64,000 nt of DNA from an uncultured Opitutia bacterium. GTDB taxonomy: Bacteria; Verrucomicrobiota; Verrucomicrobiia; Opitutales; UBA953. Positions within the stretch are counted from its first letter, which is position 1; the number at the start of each line of letters is the position of its first letter. The notes beneath the pieces were generated by a model. It did no database searches, was not told the origin of the DNA, and saw nothing but the letters and a program-made list of their open reading frames with translations. The position numbers and the translations under genes were made by a program. Positions 54,330-62,944 of this stretch are shown one piece after another. The stretch lies in assembly GCA_945957395.1 (NCBI GenBank), contig CAMFKE010000001.1, forward strand, positions 124,001-188,000. Reading direction: 5' to 3'.

Positions 54330-54881
54330 TTATCGGGCCTTGGTGACGGGAAGCTCGGTCGGGATTTGCTCGGGGACTACGCCCGGGCGCGTGGGGCGGC
54401 TTTCCGGTTTGATGCGGATGGCGTGGGCGCGCGCGGTGATATCCACCGTGCGCCAGATGAGCGGGACGCCGTTGGCGTTGCGCAGGAAGGACCAGTCGTA
54501 GACGGCGTCGGCATCGGGCGCCTGGCAATAGGCGCGGTACATGGCGCGCGAATGCACGTTGGTGAAATCCGGGTTGGTCAGGTACGGGATGGTCGTGGCG
54601 GATGCGTTCAGCGGATCTGCCGGCCCTGCGAGCGTCATGTACCCGCTGTCATTGAAAATCTGCCAGCCCAGGAGGGTGAACTCGTCGTCCACAATCTGGA
54701 ACAGACCGGCGAGGATGTAGGTGGTCTGCGAGTGGCCCTTGATGCCGCCGATGACCTCGAAATCCTTGCGTTGAAGGTCGGCCTTCATGGGGACGACGGG
54801 GGTCGAGGTCTCAAGCACCGAGCATCCGGCGAGGAGGGCCGATGCTGTGGCGGAAAGGGCGAGGCTTCGGAGTGTGCTCAT
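54330..54881 (-). CDS. Lipoprotein of unknown function
   Basis: A 183-residue predicted lipoprotein. The signal MSTLRSLALSATASALLAGC ends in lipobox LLAGC with a lipidated Cys at residue 20. The mature domain (IGGIKGHSQTTYILAGLFQI, NDSGYMTLAGPADPL, HSRAMYRAYCQAPDADAVYD) is not a family I recognise. The start at 54881 is set by the signal peptide; an upstream in-frame Met at 55025 is unlikely. It is convergent with arsR. Confidence 0.75.
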   Translation of the reverse strand: MSTLRSLALSATASALLAGCSVLETSTPVVPMKADLQRKDFEVIGGIKGHSQTTYILAGLFQIVDDEFTLLGWQIFNDSGYMTLAGPADPLNASATTIPYLTNPDFTNVHSRAMYRAYCQAPDADAVYDWSFLRNANGVPLIWRTVDITARAHAIRIKPESRPTRPGVVPEQIPTELPVTKAR

Positions 54882-54990
54882 GGGGAAATGATAATTATCG
54901 GTGGGGGCGGAGAGGGTTGTCGGGCGGGCCGATGCCGTCGAACGCATACTTGGGAATCGTTGGTAAAGGCCCAGGCGGTGGGAGGCGGTG

Positions 54991-56067
54991 TCAGCGGTAG
55001 ACGCCGCCGCCCAGAAGCGTTTCACCTTCGTGAAGCGCCAGGACCTGGCCCGGTGCGATGCCGCGCTGGGTATGCAGGAACCGGATATGAGCGCCGCCGA
55101 AGGCGTCGGGCGTGAACACGACGGGCGTGAGCTTGTCTCGGTAGCGCACGCGGGCGAGCAGCTCGCGCCGTTCGGTGATAGGCTTGTTCACCCAGGCCAG
55201 CTGTTCGACGAAGCACTCGTCCCGGTAGAGCCCCGGCAGTCCGACTCGCTCGAAGGCGACATGCAGGGTGTTTGTTGAAAAGTCCTTGGAGGTGACGACG
55301 TAGTACTCGTTGTCCTTGTTGGAGGGGACGTCGATGCCCTTGCGCTGGCCGAGGGTGTACCGGTGGAGGCCCTTGTGCGTGCCGACGACGCGGCCCTCGT
55401 GGTTCACGACGGGCCCCGGGGATTCCGGGATGTATTGGGAAAGGAACTCGGAAACATTGATCTTGCCGATGAAGCAGATGCCCTGGCTGTCCTTGCGGGC
55501 GGCGTTGGGAAGTCCGGCTTCGGCGGCGAGGCGGCGCACCTCGGGTTTGAGCAACTCGCCGACGGGAAACCGCGCCTTCAGGAGCTGTGCCTGGCGAACG
55601 AAAGTGAGGAAATAAGACTGGTCCTTGTTCGGGTCGAGTCCGGTGAGGATGTCGGCGGAGCCGTCGGCGTTGACGCGTTTGCGGGCGTAGTGGCCGGTGG
55701 CGATGCCGTCAAACCCGTCCGCGAGGGCCTGGCGGAGGAAGACGCCGAACTTCATCTCGCGGTTGCACATGACGTCCGGGTTGGGCGTGATGCCGGACTT
55801 GTATCCTTCGACCATGTACTCGACGACTCGTTCGCGGTAGTCGCGCATAAGGTCGAGCATGCGGAAGGGAACCCCCAGTTTTTCGGCCACGCCGCGGGCG
55901 TGGACGACATCGGTCTCCCACGGGCACTCGCCGAGGAACTTTCCGCCCTCCTCGTTCATCCAGGTGCGCATGTAGGCGGTGTGCACCTCGTGCCCTTCGC
56001 GTTGAAGCAGAAGGGCTGCGACGGCGCTGTCGACGCCGCCGGAAAGGGCTACCAGGATTTTTGCCAT
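54991..56067 (-). CDS. mnmA: tRNA-specific 2-thiouridylase
   Basis: A 358-residue enzyme adding sulfur to wobble U34 of tRNA-Lys, -Glu and -Gln. The PP-loop SGGVDSAVAALL starts at residue 9; TPNPDVMCNREMKFG holds the first catalytic Cys101, and DSQGICFIGK the second, Cys198. GLHRYTLGQRKG and the C-terminal barrel follow. Sulfur is normally relayed from a cysteine desulfurase, in some bacteria via TusA-type carriers; a sufS and a TusA domain both occur in the window. Start ATG 56067. Confidence 0.96.
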   Translation of the reverse strand: MAKILVALSGGVDSAVAALLLQREGHEVHTAYMRTWMNEEGGKFLGECPWETDVVHARGVAEKLGVPFRMLDLMRDYRERVVEYMVEGYKSGITPNPDVMCNREMKFGVFLRQALADGFDGIATGHYARKRVNADGSADILTGLDPNKDQSYFLTFVRQAQLLKARFPVGELLKPEVRRLAAEAGLPNAARKDSQGICFIGKINVSEFLSQYIPESPGPVVNHEGRVVGTHKGLHRYTLGQRKGIDVPSNKDNEYYVVTSKDFSTNTLHVAFERVGLPGLYRDECFVEQLAWVNKPITERRELLARVRYRDKLTPVVFTPDAFGGAHIRFLHTQRGIAPGQVLALHEGETLLGGGVYR

Positions 56068-56257
56068 GGGGAGTTTGAGTAGTGGCCGGGAGTGCGTGAT
56101 TCCCGCGTGAAGCGATGCATCGCGTGCATGTTGGCGCGAGAGTCAACCGAGATGCCCCCGCCCGCCGGACCGGGCCGTAGTCCGTTCATTCCCTGAGTGA
56201 GGTTGTCGCCTCTTCCATCGAGGCCGCGGACATCGTTCCTCAAGGACCGTTGAGACT

Positions 56258-57097
56258 TCACTCCGCTTCAGGAAGCCTGTGGCCGCAGTGGGAGCAATAC
56301 CCGGCCTCGCGGCTGTGGTCGGCCTTTCCGCAATCGGGGCAGATGCGACGGGGGCCGTGCGGCGAGGTTTTGACGAACTCCGCCGTAAGCACCCCGGTGG
56401 GCACCGCCAGGATGGCGAAGCCGCTCAGCATGACGACCGACGCCATCATTTTACCTGCAATGGTGATGGGGGTGACATCGCCATAGCCGACCGTTGTGAT
56501 GGTCACGATCGCCCAGTAGACGCTTTGCGGGATGCTGTCGAAATCCGGGTTTTTGCCCGTTTCGATGACATACATGGCGGTGCCCTCCACGAAGACGAGG
56601 GCCATGACGCACACGAGGAAGACGAAGATTTTCCGGCGAGCGTGGAAGACTGAGTCCAGAAGCAGTCGGGCGTCAGCGAGGTGGTCCGTCATTTTCAGGA
56701 TGCGGAAAAGTCGCACGAGTCGGACGATGCGCAGGATGCCCAGGAAGTGCGCTCCGGGGATGAGAAGCTCGAGATAGGCGGGGAGTATGGAAATGAGGTC
56801 GATGACGCCGAAGAAACTCGTGGCGTAGCGCAGCGGCCGGCGGCAGACGGTGACGCGCAAGAGGTAGTCGATCGAGAAGACGCCTGTGAGCGCGATTTCC
56901 CCGATATAGAATCCGGCACGATGGGTGTGGGCTAGGTCGGGCACCGATTCCAGGGTGACGAGCGCCACGCTCAGTACGATGAGCGCTAGGAGTATCAGGT
57001 CGTACTGTCGGCCCGCCTTTGTGTCGGACAGGAAGATGATTCTCCAGATACGCTCCTGGAGCGGCGTGATATGCCGGGGGTGTTTGTCGAAAATCAT
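56258..57097 (-). CDS. Voltage-gated potassium channel with C-terminal zinc ribbon
   Basis: A 279-residue six-TM channel. S4 is LRIVRLVRLFRILK with Arg123, 126, 129 and 132 at every third position. The pore helix and filter TVGYGD lie at residues 202-207, within VYWAIVTITTVGYGDVTP. The C-terminus carries a zinc ribbon with Cys253/256 and Cys268/271 (CPDCGKAD, GYCSHCG). It conducts K+ out in response to voltage; the ribbon could gate, tetramerise or sense. Start ATG 57097. Confidence 0.92.
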   Translation of the reverse strand: MIFDKHPRHITPLQERIWRIIFLSDTKAGRQYDLILLALIVLSVALVTLESVPDLAHTHRAGFYIGEIALTGVFSIDYLLRVTVCRRPLRYATSFFGVIDLISILPAYLELLIPGAHFLGILRIVRLVRLFRILKMTDHLADARLLLDSVFHARRKIFVFLVCVMALVFVEGTAMYVIETGKNPDFDSIPQSVYWAIVTITTVGYGDVTPITIAGKMMASVVMLSGFAILAVPTGVLTAEFVKTSPHGPRRICPDCGKADHSREAGYCSHCGHRLPEAE

Positions 57098-57269
57098 GAG
57101 CGTATTTCAAAGGGGCTCCGGGCGCCCGGTGTGCTTCATTTGATTAATGCGCCTGAGCCGGCTTATCACAAGCAGCTCGTTGGCCCCGATTGTGGTTGGG
57201 TTGTGAAAAAGCGAACAGGCTCCGGCACGGTTTGGCTCTGGCGGGCCGGGAGGGTAATTGCCTGCGCGT

Positions 57270-57692
57270 ATGCAGCAAAATACTCCGCTTGAAGAACTTG
57301 CGAGGCGCGTTGTCGAAGCCGCATTCCGCGTGCAAGGCGACCTGGGTCCGGGACTGCTGGAATCAGTATACGAGGCCGCTCTGGCCAAGGTGCTGAGCGA
57401 TTGCGGACTGAAGGTCGAGCGGGGTAAGGCCGTCCCGGTGGAGTATGCGGGAGAGCGCTTTGACGAGGGCCTTTTCATCGACCTGCTCGTTGAGGGCGTT
57501 CTGCCGGTCGAGCTCAAGGCGGTGGACCGCTTTCTTCCCGTGCACGACCGGCAGGTGCTCACCTCGCTGCGACTTTTGAACCTGCCGCTGGGCCTGCTGA
57601 TCAATTTCGATTCCGGACACCCGTCGAAGTGGGTTCGACGCATAGGCAACCCCCTCGCCGCTGAGCCGGTTTGGGGGGCGGAGGTGTCGTGA
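57270..57692 (+). CDS. GxxExxY-family protein, second copy
   Basis: A 140-residue member of the same family as the gene at 50001, with GPGLLESVY as the motif. VVEAAFRVQGDLGPGLLES, GLFIDLLVEGVLPVELKAV and VLTSLRLLNLPLGLLINFD follow the family layout. It lacks the CCGCCGATGG inverted repeats. Instead TGATTAAT flanks it at 57140 and 57713 and CTGAGCCGG recurs at 57152 and 57661, which may be chance. The ATG at 57270 is preferred to a TTG at 57258. It stands between the K+ channel and dapB. Confidence 0.87.
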   Translation: MQQNTPLEELARRVVEAAFRVQGDLGPGLLESVYEAALAKVLSDCGLKVERGKAVPVEYAGERFDEGLFIDLLVEGVLPVELKAVDRFLPVHDRQVLTSLRLLNLPLGLLINFDSGHPSKWVRRIGNPLAAEPVWGAEVS

Positions 57693-57719
57693 CGGGGCGG
57701 CCTTCCTCGGTCTGATTAA

Positions 57720-58499
57720 TCAGCGAGCCGCCTGGGTGGCCGCCGCCAGGATACGGTCGGTCATCATGCGCTCCATCGTATAGTATCCCGGCTCGCGTCC
57801 GCGCATCCACTTCGCCGCGAGTATGGCTCCGCGCCCGAAAACGGCTCGTGAGACGCTTTCATGCGTGAAGCGCAGGGTCTGGTTGGGCATGCCGAAGATG
57901 AGTTCGTGACGGCCCACGATGCCGCCCGCTCGCACGGAGAAGACGCTTTTTGCCGGGTCCGCGCCCATCGCGGCAGCCATGCGCAGCGCGGTTCCGGAGA
58001 CGCCCTTTTTGCCTGCGAAGTGCTCCTCGACGATCTGCACATCGGCGTCCGGCACGAAGGCCTGGAAAATCTTGCCCATGGCCATGATGAAATTGATGCC
58101 CACCGTGATGTTGGGCGACCAGAGCACGGCGGTCCTGTCGCTCATCGCCTTGAGTCTCGCCAGATGCTCATCGTCGTAGTGGGAAACCGCCGACACGACC
58201 GCCACGCCGGCGTCGGCTGCGTGTTCATAGGCCTCAACGCCGGATTTGTCCGAGAAATCGATGATGCAGTCGACGGGGTTGCGGCGGAAGAAATCGGGGG
58301 CGGCGGCGTCCGCGAGGGTGAATGGCGCGGTGTTTCCTGCCGGGAGCCCGAGCATGGGGCCGATGGGCCCGGCGTGACCCTCCCACTCGCGGCGTACCAC
58401 CCAAGTGAGTTCGCATTCGCGGTCTATGAGGACTTCGCGGGCGGCGAGTTTGCCGGTCTGGCCGAATCCGAAAAGGCCGATGCGGAGGGGTGCGGTCAT
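57720..58499 (-). CDS. dapB: 4-hydroxy-tetrahydrodipicolinate reductase (divergent DapB)
   Basis: A 259-residue NAD(P)H-dependent reductase of the diaminopimelate/lysine pathway. The Gly-rich loop is IGLFGFGQTGKLAAREV, and CIIDFSDKSGVE and LWSPNITVGINFIMAM follow the family. The catalytic block reads EEHFAGKKGVSGTALRMA; the general acid His and the Lys are kept but the second His of the usual HH pair is Phe and the DAP before SGTA is altered. The RAGGIVGRHELIFG domain end is typical. Good Shine-Dalgarno AAGGAAA precedes the ATG at 58499, one of few here. Confidence 0.87.
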   Translation of the reverse strand: MTAPLRIGLFGFGQTGKLAAREVLIDRECELTWVVRREWEGHAGPIGPMLGLPAGNTAPFTLADAAAPDFFRRNPVDCIIDFSDKSGVEAYEHAADAGVAVVSAVSHYDDEHLARLKAMSDRTAVLWSPNITVGINFIMAMGKIFQAFVPDADVQIVEEHFAGKKGVSGTALRMAAAMGADPAKSVFSVRAGGIVGRHELIFGMPNQTLRFTHESVSRAVFGRGAILAAKWMRGREPGYYTMERMMTDRILAAATQAAR

Positions 58500-58726
58500 G
58501 AATTTTGTTTCCTTAAGCGGTTTATGCGGAAGCGGCCCGACTCCCGCCAATCCTCCACCGGATACCTTCCCGGTGGACCCTTCTTCTTTTGGCCTGAGCC
58601 AGATGTGGATTATGAAATGTGCGCGCAGGCATCCTTCAAGGGTCTTCTGCCGGTTTTCTTGTTAACGCAAAGTGCCGGATTGGCGCGGGTCTTTTGCCTC
58701 CGTCGGAAAACAGCCATGTCGGGGCG

Positions 58727-58757
58727 GAAAAAAGCCGCCCCGGCGTGGGGCGGCGTC
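58727..58757 (-). terminator. Terminator after the Pi-transporter gene
   Basis: GCCGCCCC/GGGGCGGC forms an 8-bp stem, and the minus strand continues into TTTTTT. It is about 30 nt past the transporter stop. Confidence 0.85.
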
Positions 58758-58783
58758 TTTTCGGCCGAAGGCTTGGTGCCGGA

Positions 58784-59863
58784 TCAGTTGCCGAAGCCCA
58801 CGGCTTGGATCGCCTTGAGCGTCCAGTAGCCGACGAAGGCGGTGGCGGGCAGGGTGAGCACCCAGGCCCACATGATGCGGCCGACCAGGCCCCATTTCAC
58901 GGCGCTCATGCGCTTCATCGCGCCCACGCCCATGATGGAGGTGGAGATCACGTGCGTGGTCGAGAGCGGGATGCCGAAGTGCGAGGTGTAAGCGAGAATC
59001 AGCGCGGCGGTGGATTCGGCGGCGAAGCCGTGAACCGGCTGCAACTTCACCATCTTGTGGCCCATCGTCTTGATGATGCGCCAGCCGCCTCCCGCCGTGC
59101 CGGCGGCGATGGTCAGGGCGCACGCCCACTTCACCCAGGTGGCGATTTCAAACTTCGGGGTGCGCAGGAACTCCAGCCAGGAGGGCACATCGTTGAACGC
59201 GCCCTGCATGGTTCCGGTGAACAGCGCGAGCGCCAGGATACCCATGACCTTCTGCGCGTCGGCCATGCCGTGCGCGACCGCCATGCCGGCGGCCGAGACG
59301 ATCTGAAGCTTGCCGAACCAGCGGTTGAGGATGCTCGGGCGGGCTTTGATGAAGATGATCGAGATGGTTAGCATAACCAACGCGCCGATGATAAATCCGG
59401 CGACGGGGGAGAGCACCATGGGCTTGATCAGCTTGGGCCACAGGCCGATCTGGTCGACCTTGCCGGCCTTTTCGACCGTCTGGTTCCAGATGAGCACCGA
59501 CCACTCCATCTTGGACTGGGCGAGGGCCGCGCCGCAAAGGCCGCCCACAAGCGCGTGGGAGGAACTCGACGGGATGCCGCCCCACCAGGTGATAAGGTTC
59601 CACACGATGCCGCCGATGAGGCCGGCGAGCACCGTGTACATGGTGATCGAACCGGATTCGACAAAGCCGGTGCCCACCGACTTGGCCACGGCCGTGCCGA
59701 GGAATGCGCCGATGAGGTTGCCCGCAGCGGCCAGGATGATGGCCTGGCGGGGCGTGAGCACCTTTGTTGAGACGACCGTGGCGATGGCGTTCGCCGCGTC
59801 GTGGAAGCCGTTGATGTATTCAAAAATCAACGCCACCAGCAGGACTATCAGGAAAATAGTCAT
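58784..59863 (-). CDS. pit: Inorganic phosphate transporter, PiT family
   Basis: A 359-residue polytopic membrane protein of the PiT cation/phosphate symporters. The signature repeats are EYINGFHDAANAIATVVSTK near the N-terminus and FAAESTAALILAYTSHFGIP with STTHVISTSIMGVGAMKR near the C-terminus. About eight to ten membrane segments are seen. It starts 27 nt after the DUF47 gene stop, typical of the DUF47-PiT pair in which the DUF47 protein regulates the transporter. Start ATG 59863. Confidence 0.94.
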   Translation of the reverse strand: MTIFLIVLLVALIFEYINGFHDAANAIATVVSTKVLTPRQAIILAAAGNLIGAFLGTAVAKSVGTGFVESGSITMYTVLAGLIGGIVWNLITWWGGIPSSSSHALVGGLCGAALAQSKMEWSVLIWNQTVEKAGKVDQIGLWPKLIKPMVLSPVAGFIIGALVMLTISIIFIKARPSILNRWFGKLQIVSAAGMAVAHGMADAQKVMGILALALFTGTMQGAFNDVPSWLEFLRTPKFEIATWVKWACALTIAAGTAGGGWRIIKTMGHKMVKLQPVHGFAAESTAALILAYTSHFGIPLSTTHVISTSIMGVGAMKRMSAVKWGLVGRIMWAWVLTLPATAFVGYWTLKAIQAVGFGN

Positions 59864-59890
59864 GACTTGGGGATTCCGTGGCGTCGGGGG

Positions 59891-60532
59891 TTAGGCGTAC
59901 TTGAGCGCGGTCTGGAACACCACCTTGCCGGCGTCGCGGCACAGGTCGATGGCGTCTTCCAGCAGGTCGTAGATACCTTTGAGGATGATGACCTCCTTGG
60001 CGTCGACATTGCCCGAATACAGGTCCTTCAGCAGTCCCACCATGAGCTTGTCGGCGTCGCCTTCGATGGTCTGAAGGCGGTCGTAGAGGTTTTCGATCTT
60101 CTCCACGTCGCCGAGCTTGCGCAGGCATCGCACGATTTCGGCGAGGATTTCAGCCGACTGGTTGAGCATGCGGATCTGCACGGCCACGATGTCGTGGCTG
60201 AACTGCACCGGGCAGATGGAGATGCGTTCGCCGATCTTCTCGACGACCTTGGGGATGCGGTAGAGCTTGTTGGAGAGCGCTTCGATGTCCTCGCGCTCGA
60301 TGGGCGTGATGAAGGTCTGGCAAAGCTCATGCGTGATGCTGTTGCCGATCTTCTTGTCCTTGCGACGGCTCGCCGAGATCGCCTCGAAGGTCTTCTGGAA
60401 ATCCGGCTTGCCGATCTGGGAGTGCAGGTCGGACAGCAGCTTGGTGCTCGTGAGGGCCTCTTCCGCGGAGGCCTCCAGCAGCATGAAGAACTTGTCGTCT
60501 TTACCCATGAGGCGGTTCAGGAGGTTGAGCAT
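59891..60532 (-). CDS. DUF47 (PhoU-like) regulator of the PiT transporter
   Basis: A 213-residue all-helical protein of the DUF47/TIGR00153 family, structurally related to PhoU. The start is LNRLMGKDDKFFMLLEASAEE, then ISASRRKDKKIGNSITHELCQTFITPIEREDIEAL and KVVEKIGERISI, ending GKVVFQTALKYA. E-x-x-D metal sites like PhoU are present. It lies upstream of pit in one operon with 27 nt between. It probably couples phosphate uptake to a metal or Pi signal. Start ATG 60532. Confidence 0.92.
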   Translation of the reverse strand: MLNLLNRLMGKDDKFFMLLEASAEEALTSTKLLSDLHSQIGKPDFQKTFEAISASRRKDKKIGNSITHELCQTFITPIEREDIEALSNKLYRIPKVVEKIGERISICPVQFSHDIVAVQIRMLNQSAEILAEIVRCLRKLGDVEKIENLYDRLQTIEGDADKLMVGLLKDLYSGNVDAKEVIILKGIYDLLEDAIDLCRDAGKVVFQTALKYA

Positions 60533-60961
60533 GGCGGCGGGGGTTGTGTTACGATTGTGGATTCGGTGTTACGGGTCGGAGCCTCGTGAGGCTCCGAGCG
60601 CAGGAGTCAATCCACTGCCGGAGGCGAGGGGCGAGGTCTCTCGCAAACCCTGATGATTATTGGTACATTTGGATTGTTACATTCGCGTGACGGCGCCCTC
60701 GCGGGTGCGGTGGCGGAGGCGGGGCGCCGGTTTCAGCCAGTCCGGCGAGGGAGGCCGGGCGTTTTGAGAGAGAGAAATGAAAACATTCTCGGCGATGACG
60801 ATTTGGGAAGGCGGCTGCCGTATGAAATCCCCCCGTGGTGTGTTTTGTCGCCCGATTCCGGCCCTCGCGGCGGACGCCCCCTGCGTAGGGTTTGTCACCC
60901 CTTTCGAGGTAAGTGTTTTTAGGCTTCCGGGGGAAGGTCCGGTTCTCAACATGCGCCCGCC
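60533..60961. other. 429-nt intergenic region upstream of DUF47-pit and accA
   Basis: A divergent control region. GTTAC-like words recur at 60548 and 60568, and TACATT at about 60664 and 60676, with a small hairpin CGGAGCCTCGTGAGGCTCCG at 60578-60597. No gene in it is convincing, although a short frame exists at 60653. Some words may be regulator sites for phosphate control, but spacing does not match an 11-bp PhoB repeat. Confidence 0.4.
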
Positions 60962-61924
60962 ATGCAAAAGCCCAAGTTCACGCTCGAGTTCGAAAAGCCC
61001 ATTCGCGAACTCGAAGACCGCATCGCCGAACTGCGCGAAACTTCCGAGCGAAACGGCGTCGATGTCGCCAAGGAGGTGAAGTCGCTCGCCGAGAAGCTCG
61101 AGAAGACCCGCCAGGACATCTTCACGCACCTCACCCCCTGGCAGCGCGTGCAACTGGCCCGCCACCCGGAGCGTCCCTATTCCCTCGATTACTTCTCCCT
61201 GCTTTTCGAGGAGTTCCAGGAACTCCATGGCGACCGTCTCTACATGGACGACGAGTCGACGGTCGGCGGCACCGCCTTCTTTGAGGGCAACCCGGTCATG
61301 ATCATCGGCCAGCAGAAGGGCCGAAACCTGAAGGAAAACCTGCGCCGCAACTTCGGCTGCCCCAATCCCGAGGGCTACCGCAAGGCGCTCCGCCTCATGC
61401 GCACCGCCGCCAACTTCGGCGTGCCCATCATCACCTTCGTGGACACTCCCGGCGCCTTCCCCGGCACTGCCGGCGAGGAGCGCCATGTCGCCGAAGCCAT
61501 CGCTGTGAATCTGCGTGAGATGGCCGCTTTCGGCGTGCCCATCATCACCGTGGTCATCGGCGAGGGCGGCTCCGGTGGCGCCCTCGGCATCGCCGTGTCC
61601 GACCGCGTCTACATCCTCGAGAACGCCTACTACTCCGTCATCTCCCCCGAAGGCTGCGCCGCCATTCTTTGGAAGGACCGCGCCCACGCCCCCAAGGCGG
61701 CCGAGGCGCTCAAGGTGGACTCGGAAGGTCTGCTCAAGCTGGGCATCGTCGACGACATCATTCGCGAACCCCTCGGCGGCGCGCAAACCGATGTGCCGCA
61801 GACGGCCGACAGCATCCGCAAGACTCTCCGCAAGGCGCTTGCCGAGCTCTCCAAGAAGAGCCCCGAACAGCTCGTGGAAGGCCGTTACCGCAAGTTCCGC
61901 GTGATGGGCGAGTTCTCCGAGTAA
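60962..61924 (+). CDS. accA: Acetyl-CoA carboxylase carboxyltransferase subunit alpha
   Basis: A 320-residue subunit that, with AccD, transfers CO2 from biotin to acetyl-CoA in fatty-acid synthesis. The N-terminal helical region (FEKPIRELEDRIAELRETSE) precedes the crotonase-fold core with MIIGQQKGRNLKENLRRNFG, FVDTPGAFPGTAGEERHVAEAI and VVIGEGGSGGALGIAVSD, the oxyanion region. Length and blocks match the bacterial AccA. Start ATG 60962. accD is not here. It is followed by a terminator. Confidence 0.96.
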   Translation: MQKPKFTLEFEKPIRELEDRIAELRETSERNGVDVAKEVKSLAEKLEKTRQDIFTHLTPWQRVQLARHPERPYSLDYFSLLFEEFQELHGDRLYMDDESTVGGTAFFEGNPVMIIGQQKGRNLKENLRRNFGCPNPEGYRKALRLMRTAANFGVPIITFVDTPGAFPGTAGEERHVAEAIAVNLREMAAFGVPIITVVIGEGGSGGALGIAVSDRVYILENAYYSVISPEGCAAILWKDRAHAPKAAEALKVDSEGLLKLGIVDDIIREPLGGAQTDVPQTADSIRKTLRKALAELSKKSPEQLVEGRYRKFRVMGEFSE

Positions 61925-61948
61925 GTCTTTCGACGCCTCTCTCTCTCA

Positions 61949-61982
61949 AGGCCCCGGACGCCGGTCGTCCGGGCTTTTTCGT
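61949..61982 (+). terminator. Terminator of accA
   Basis: GCCCCGGACG/CGTCCGGGC stem with a one-base bulge, loop CCGGT, and CTTTTTC after it, 27 nt past the stop. Confidence 0.75.
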
Positions 61983-62019
61983 GTCCTGCACATCCGTTTG
62001 CGGGAAGGTCCCGGCTTGC

Positions 62020-62499
62020 TCACGGCCTTTCGCGCAGATGTGCCAGACATTCGCGCAACGCGGGGCCCAGGATGGCGAGGCACTCGCGCACCGCCTTGGG
62101 GCTGCCCGGCAGATTCACGATAAGCGTGCGGCCCCGTATTCCCGCCGTGGCCCGGGATAGGATGGCGGTGGGGGCGATCTCGAACGACTTCAGCCGCATG
62201 ATTTCGCCGAATCCGGGAAGCTCCTTGCCGATGACCGAGCGTGTGGCTTCGGGCGTGATGTCGCGGTCGGTGGGCCCGGTTCCTCCGGTGGTCACGATGA
62301 GTTCGCATCGTTCGTCATCAGCCAGTTCGATGAGCGCGAGCTCGAGTTGCGCGCGATCGTCGGGCAGCAGCCGTATCGCATACTCGGCGGTCTCGCTCGG
62401 GAAAATTTTCGCGAGCGACTCCTCTATGGCGGGCCCGCTCAGGTCAAGGTACACGCCGGCGCTGGCGCGGTCGCTGGCGGTGATGCGGCCGATTTTCAT
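62020..62499 (-). CDS. mog: Molybdopterin adenylyltransferase (Mog/MoaB)
   Basis: A 159-residue MPT-binding protein adenylating molybdopterin before metal insertion. The catalytic loop is [19 protein letters not shown], with [15 protein letters not shown] at the C-terminal side and the N-terminal [15 protein letters not shown]. Its start overlaps the moaC stop by four bases (ATGA), so it is translationally coupled. Mog versus MoaB is not decided. It is the last gene of moeA-moaC-mog. Confidence 0.93.
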   Translation of the reverse strand: MKIGRITASDRASAGVYLDLSGPAIEESLAKIFPSETAEYAIRLLPDDRAQLELALIELADDERCELIVTTGGTGPTDRDITPEATRSVIGKELPGFGEIMRLKSFEIAPTAILSRATAGIRGRTLIVNLPGSPKAVRECLAILGPALRECLAHLRERP

Positions 62500-62942
62500 G
62501 CCTTCTCCTTTCGGTCCACGCGGATGTCGCCGATGGTCATGCCCTTGTCCACGGCCTTGAGCATGTCATAGAGCGTGAGCGCTGCGACCGACACGGCCGA
62601 GAGCGCCTCCATTTCGACGCCTGTTCTGGCGTCGACCGAGGCTTCGGCACGGATCAAGACGCCCTCCTCGATGTATTCGAAGTCCACCGACACGGCGTTG
62701 AGCGGCAGCCCGTGACAGAGGGGGATGAGTTCTGCGGTGCGTTTCGCCGCCAGGATGCCCGCGATACGCGCAGCCGCGAGGGCGTCTCCCTTGGGCACTC
62801 GGTTGCTGCGAAGGATTTCGAGCGTGTCGGGCGCACAGCGGAGCTTTCCGGTGGCGACGGCACGCCGGCGTTGCACCGGCTTTTCCCCGACATCCACCAT
62901 GCGGGCGGCTCCGTGTTCATCGAGATGGGTGAGCTTGTTCAT
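62496..62942 (-). CDS. moaC: Cyclic pyranopterin monophosphate synthase
   Basis: A 148-residue enzyme of the first molybdenum cofactor step, following MoaA. The conserved start is [36 protein letters not shown] holds the catalytic His, and the C-terminal [21 protein letters not shown] with [15 protein letters not shown] is family-wide. ATG at 62942 is chosen; the moeA stop lies only 2 nt upstream, so translation is coupled. moaA and moaE are not in the window. Confidence 0.95.
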   Translation of the reverse strand: MNKLTHLDEHGAARMVDVGEKPVQRRRAVATGKLRCAPDTLEILRSNRVPKGDALAAARIAGILAAKRTAELIPLCHGLPLNAVSVDFEYIEEGVLIRAEASVDARTGVEMEALSAVSVAALTLYDMLKAVDKGMTIGDIRVDRKEKA

Positions 62943-62944
62943 GT

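Noticed and set aside
57140-57720. TGATTAAT words around the second GxxExxY gene as target-site duplication
   Set aside because: One copy overlaps the dapB stop and the words are short; chance is likely, so kept only as a minor observation.
60653-60922. An 89-codon frame upstream of accA
   Set aside because: No conserved features, Arg/Gly-rich composition and overlap with the likely promoter region.
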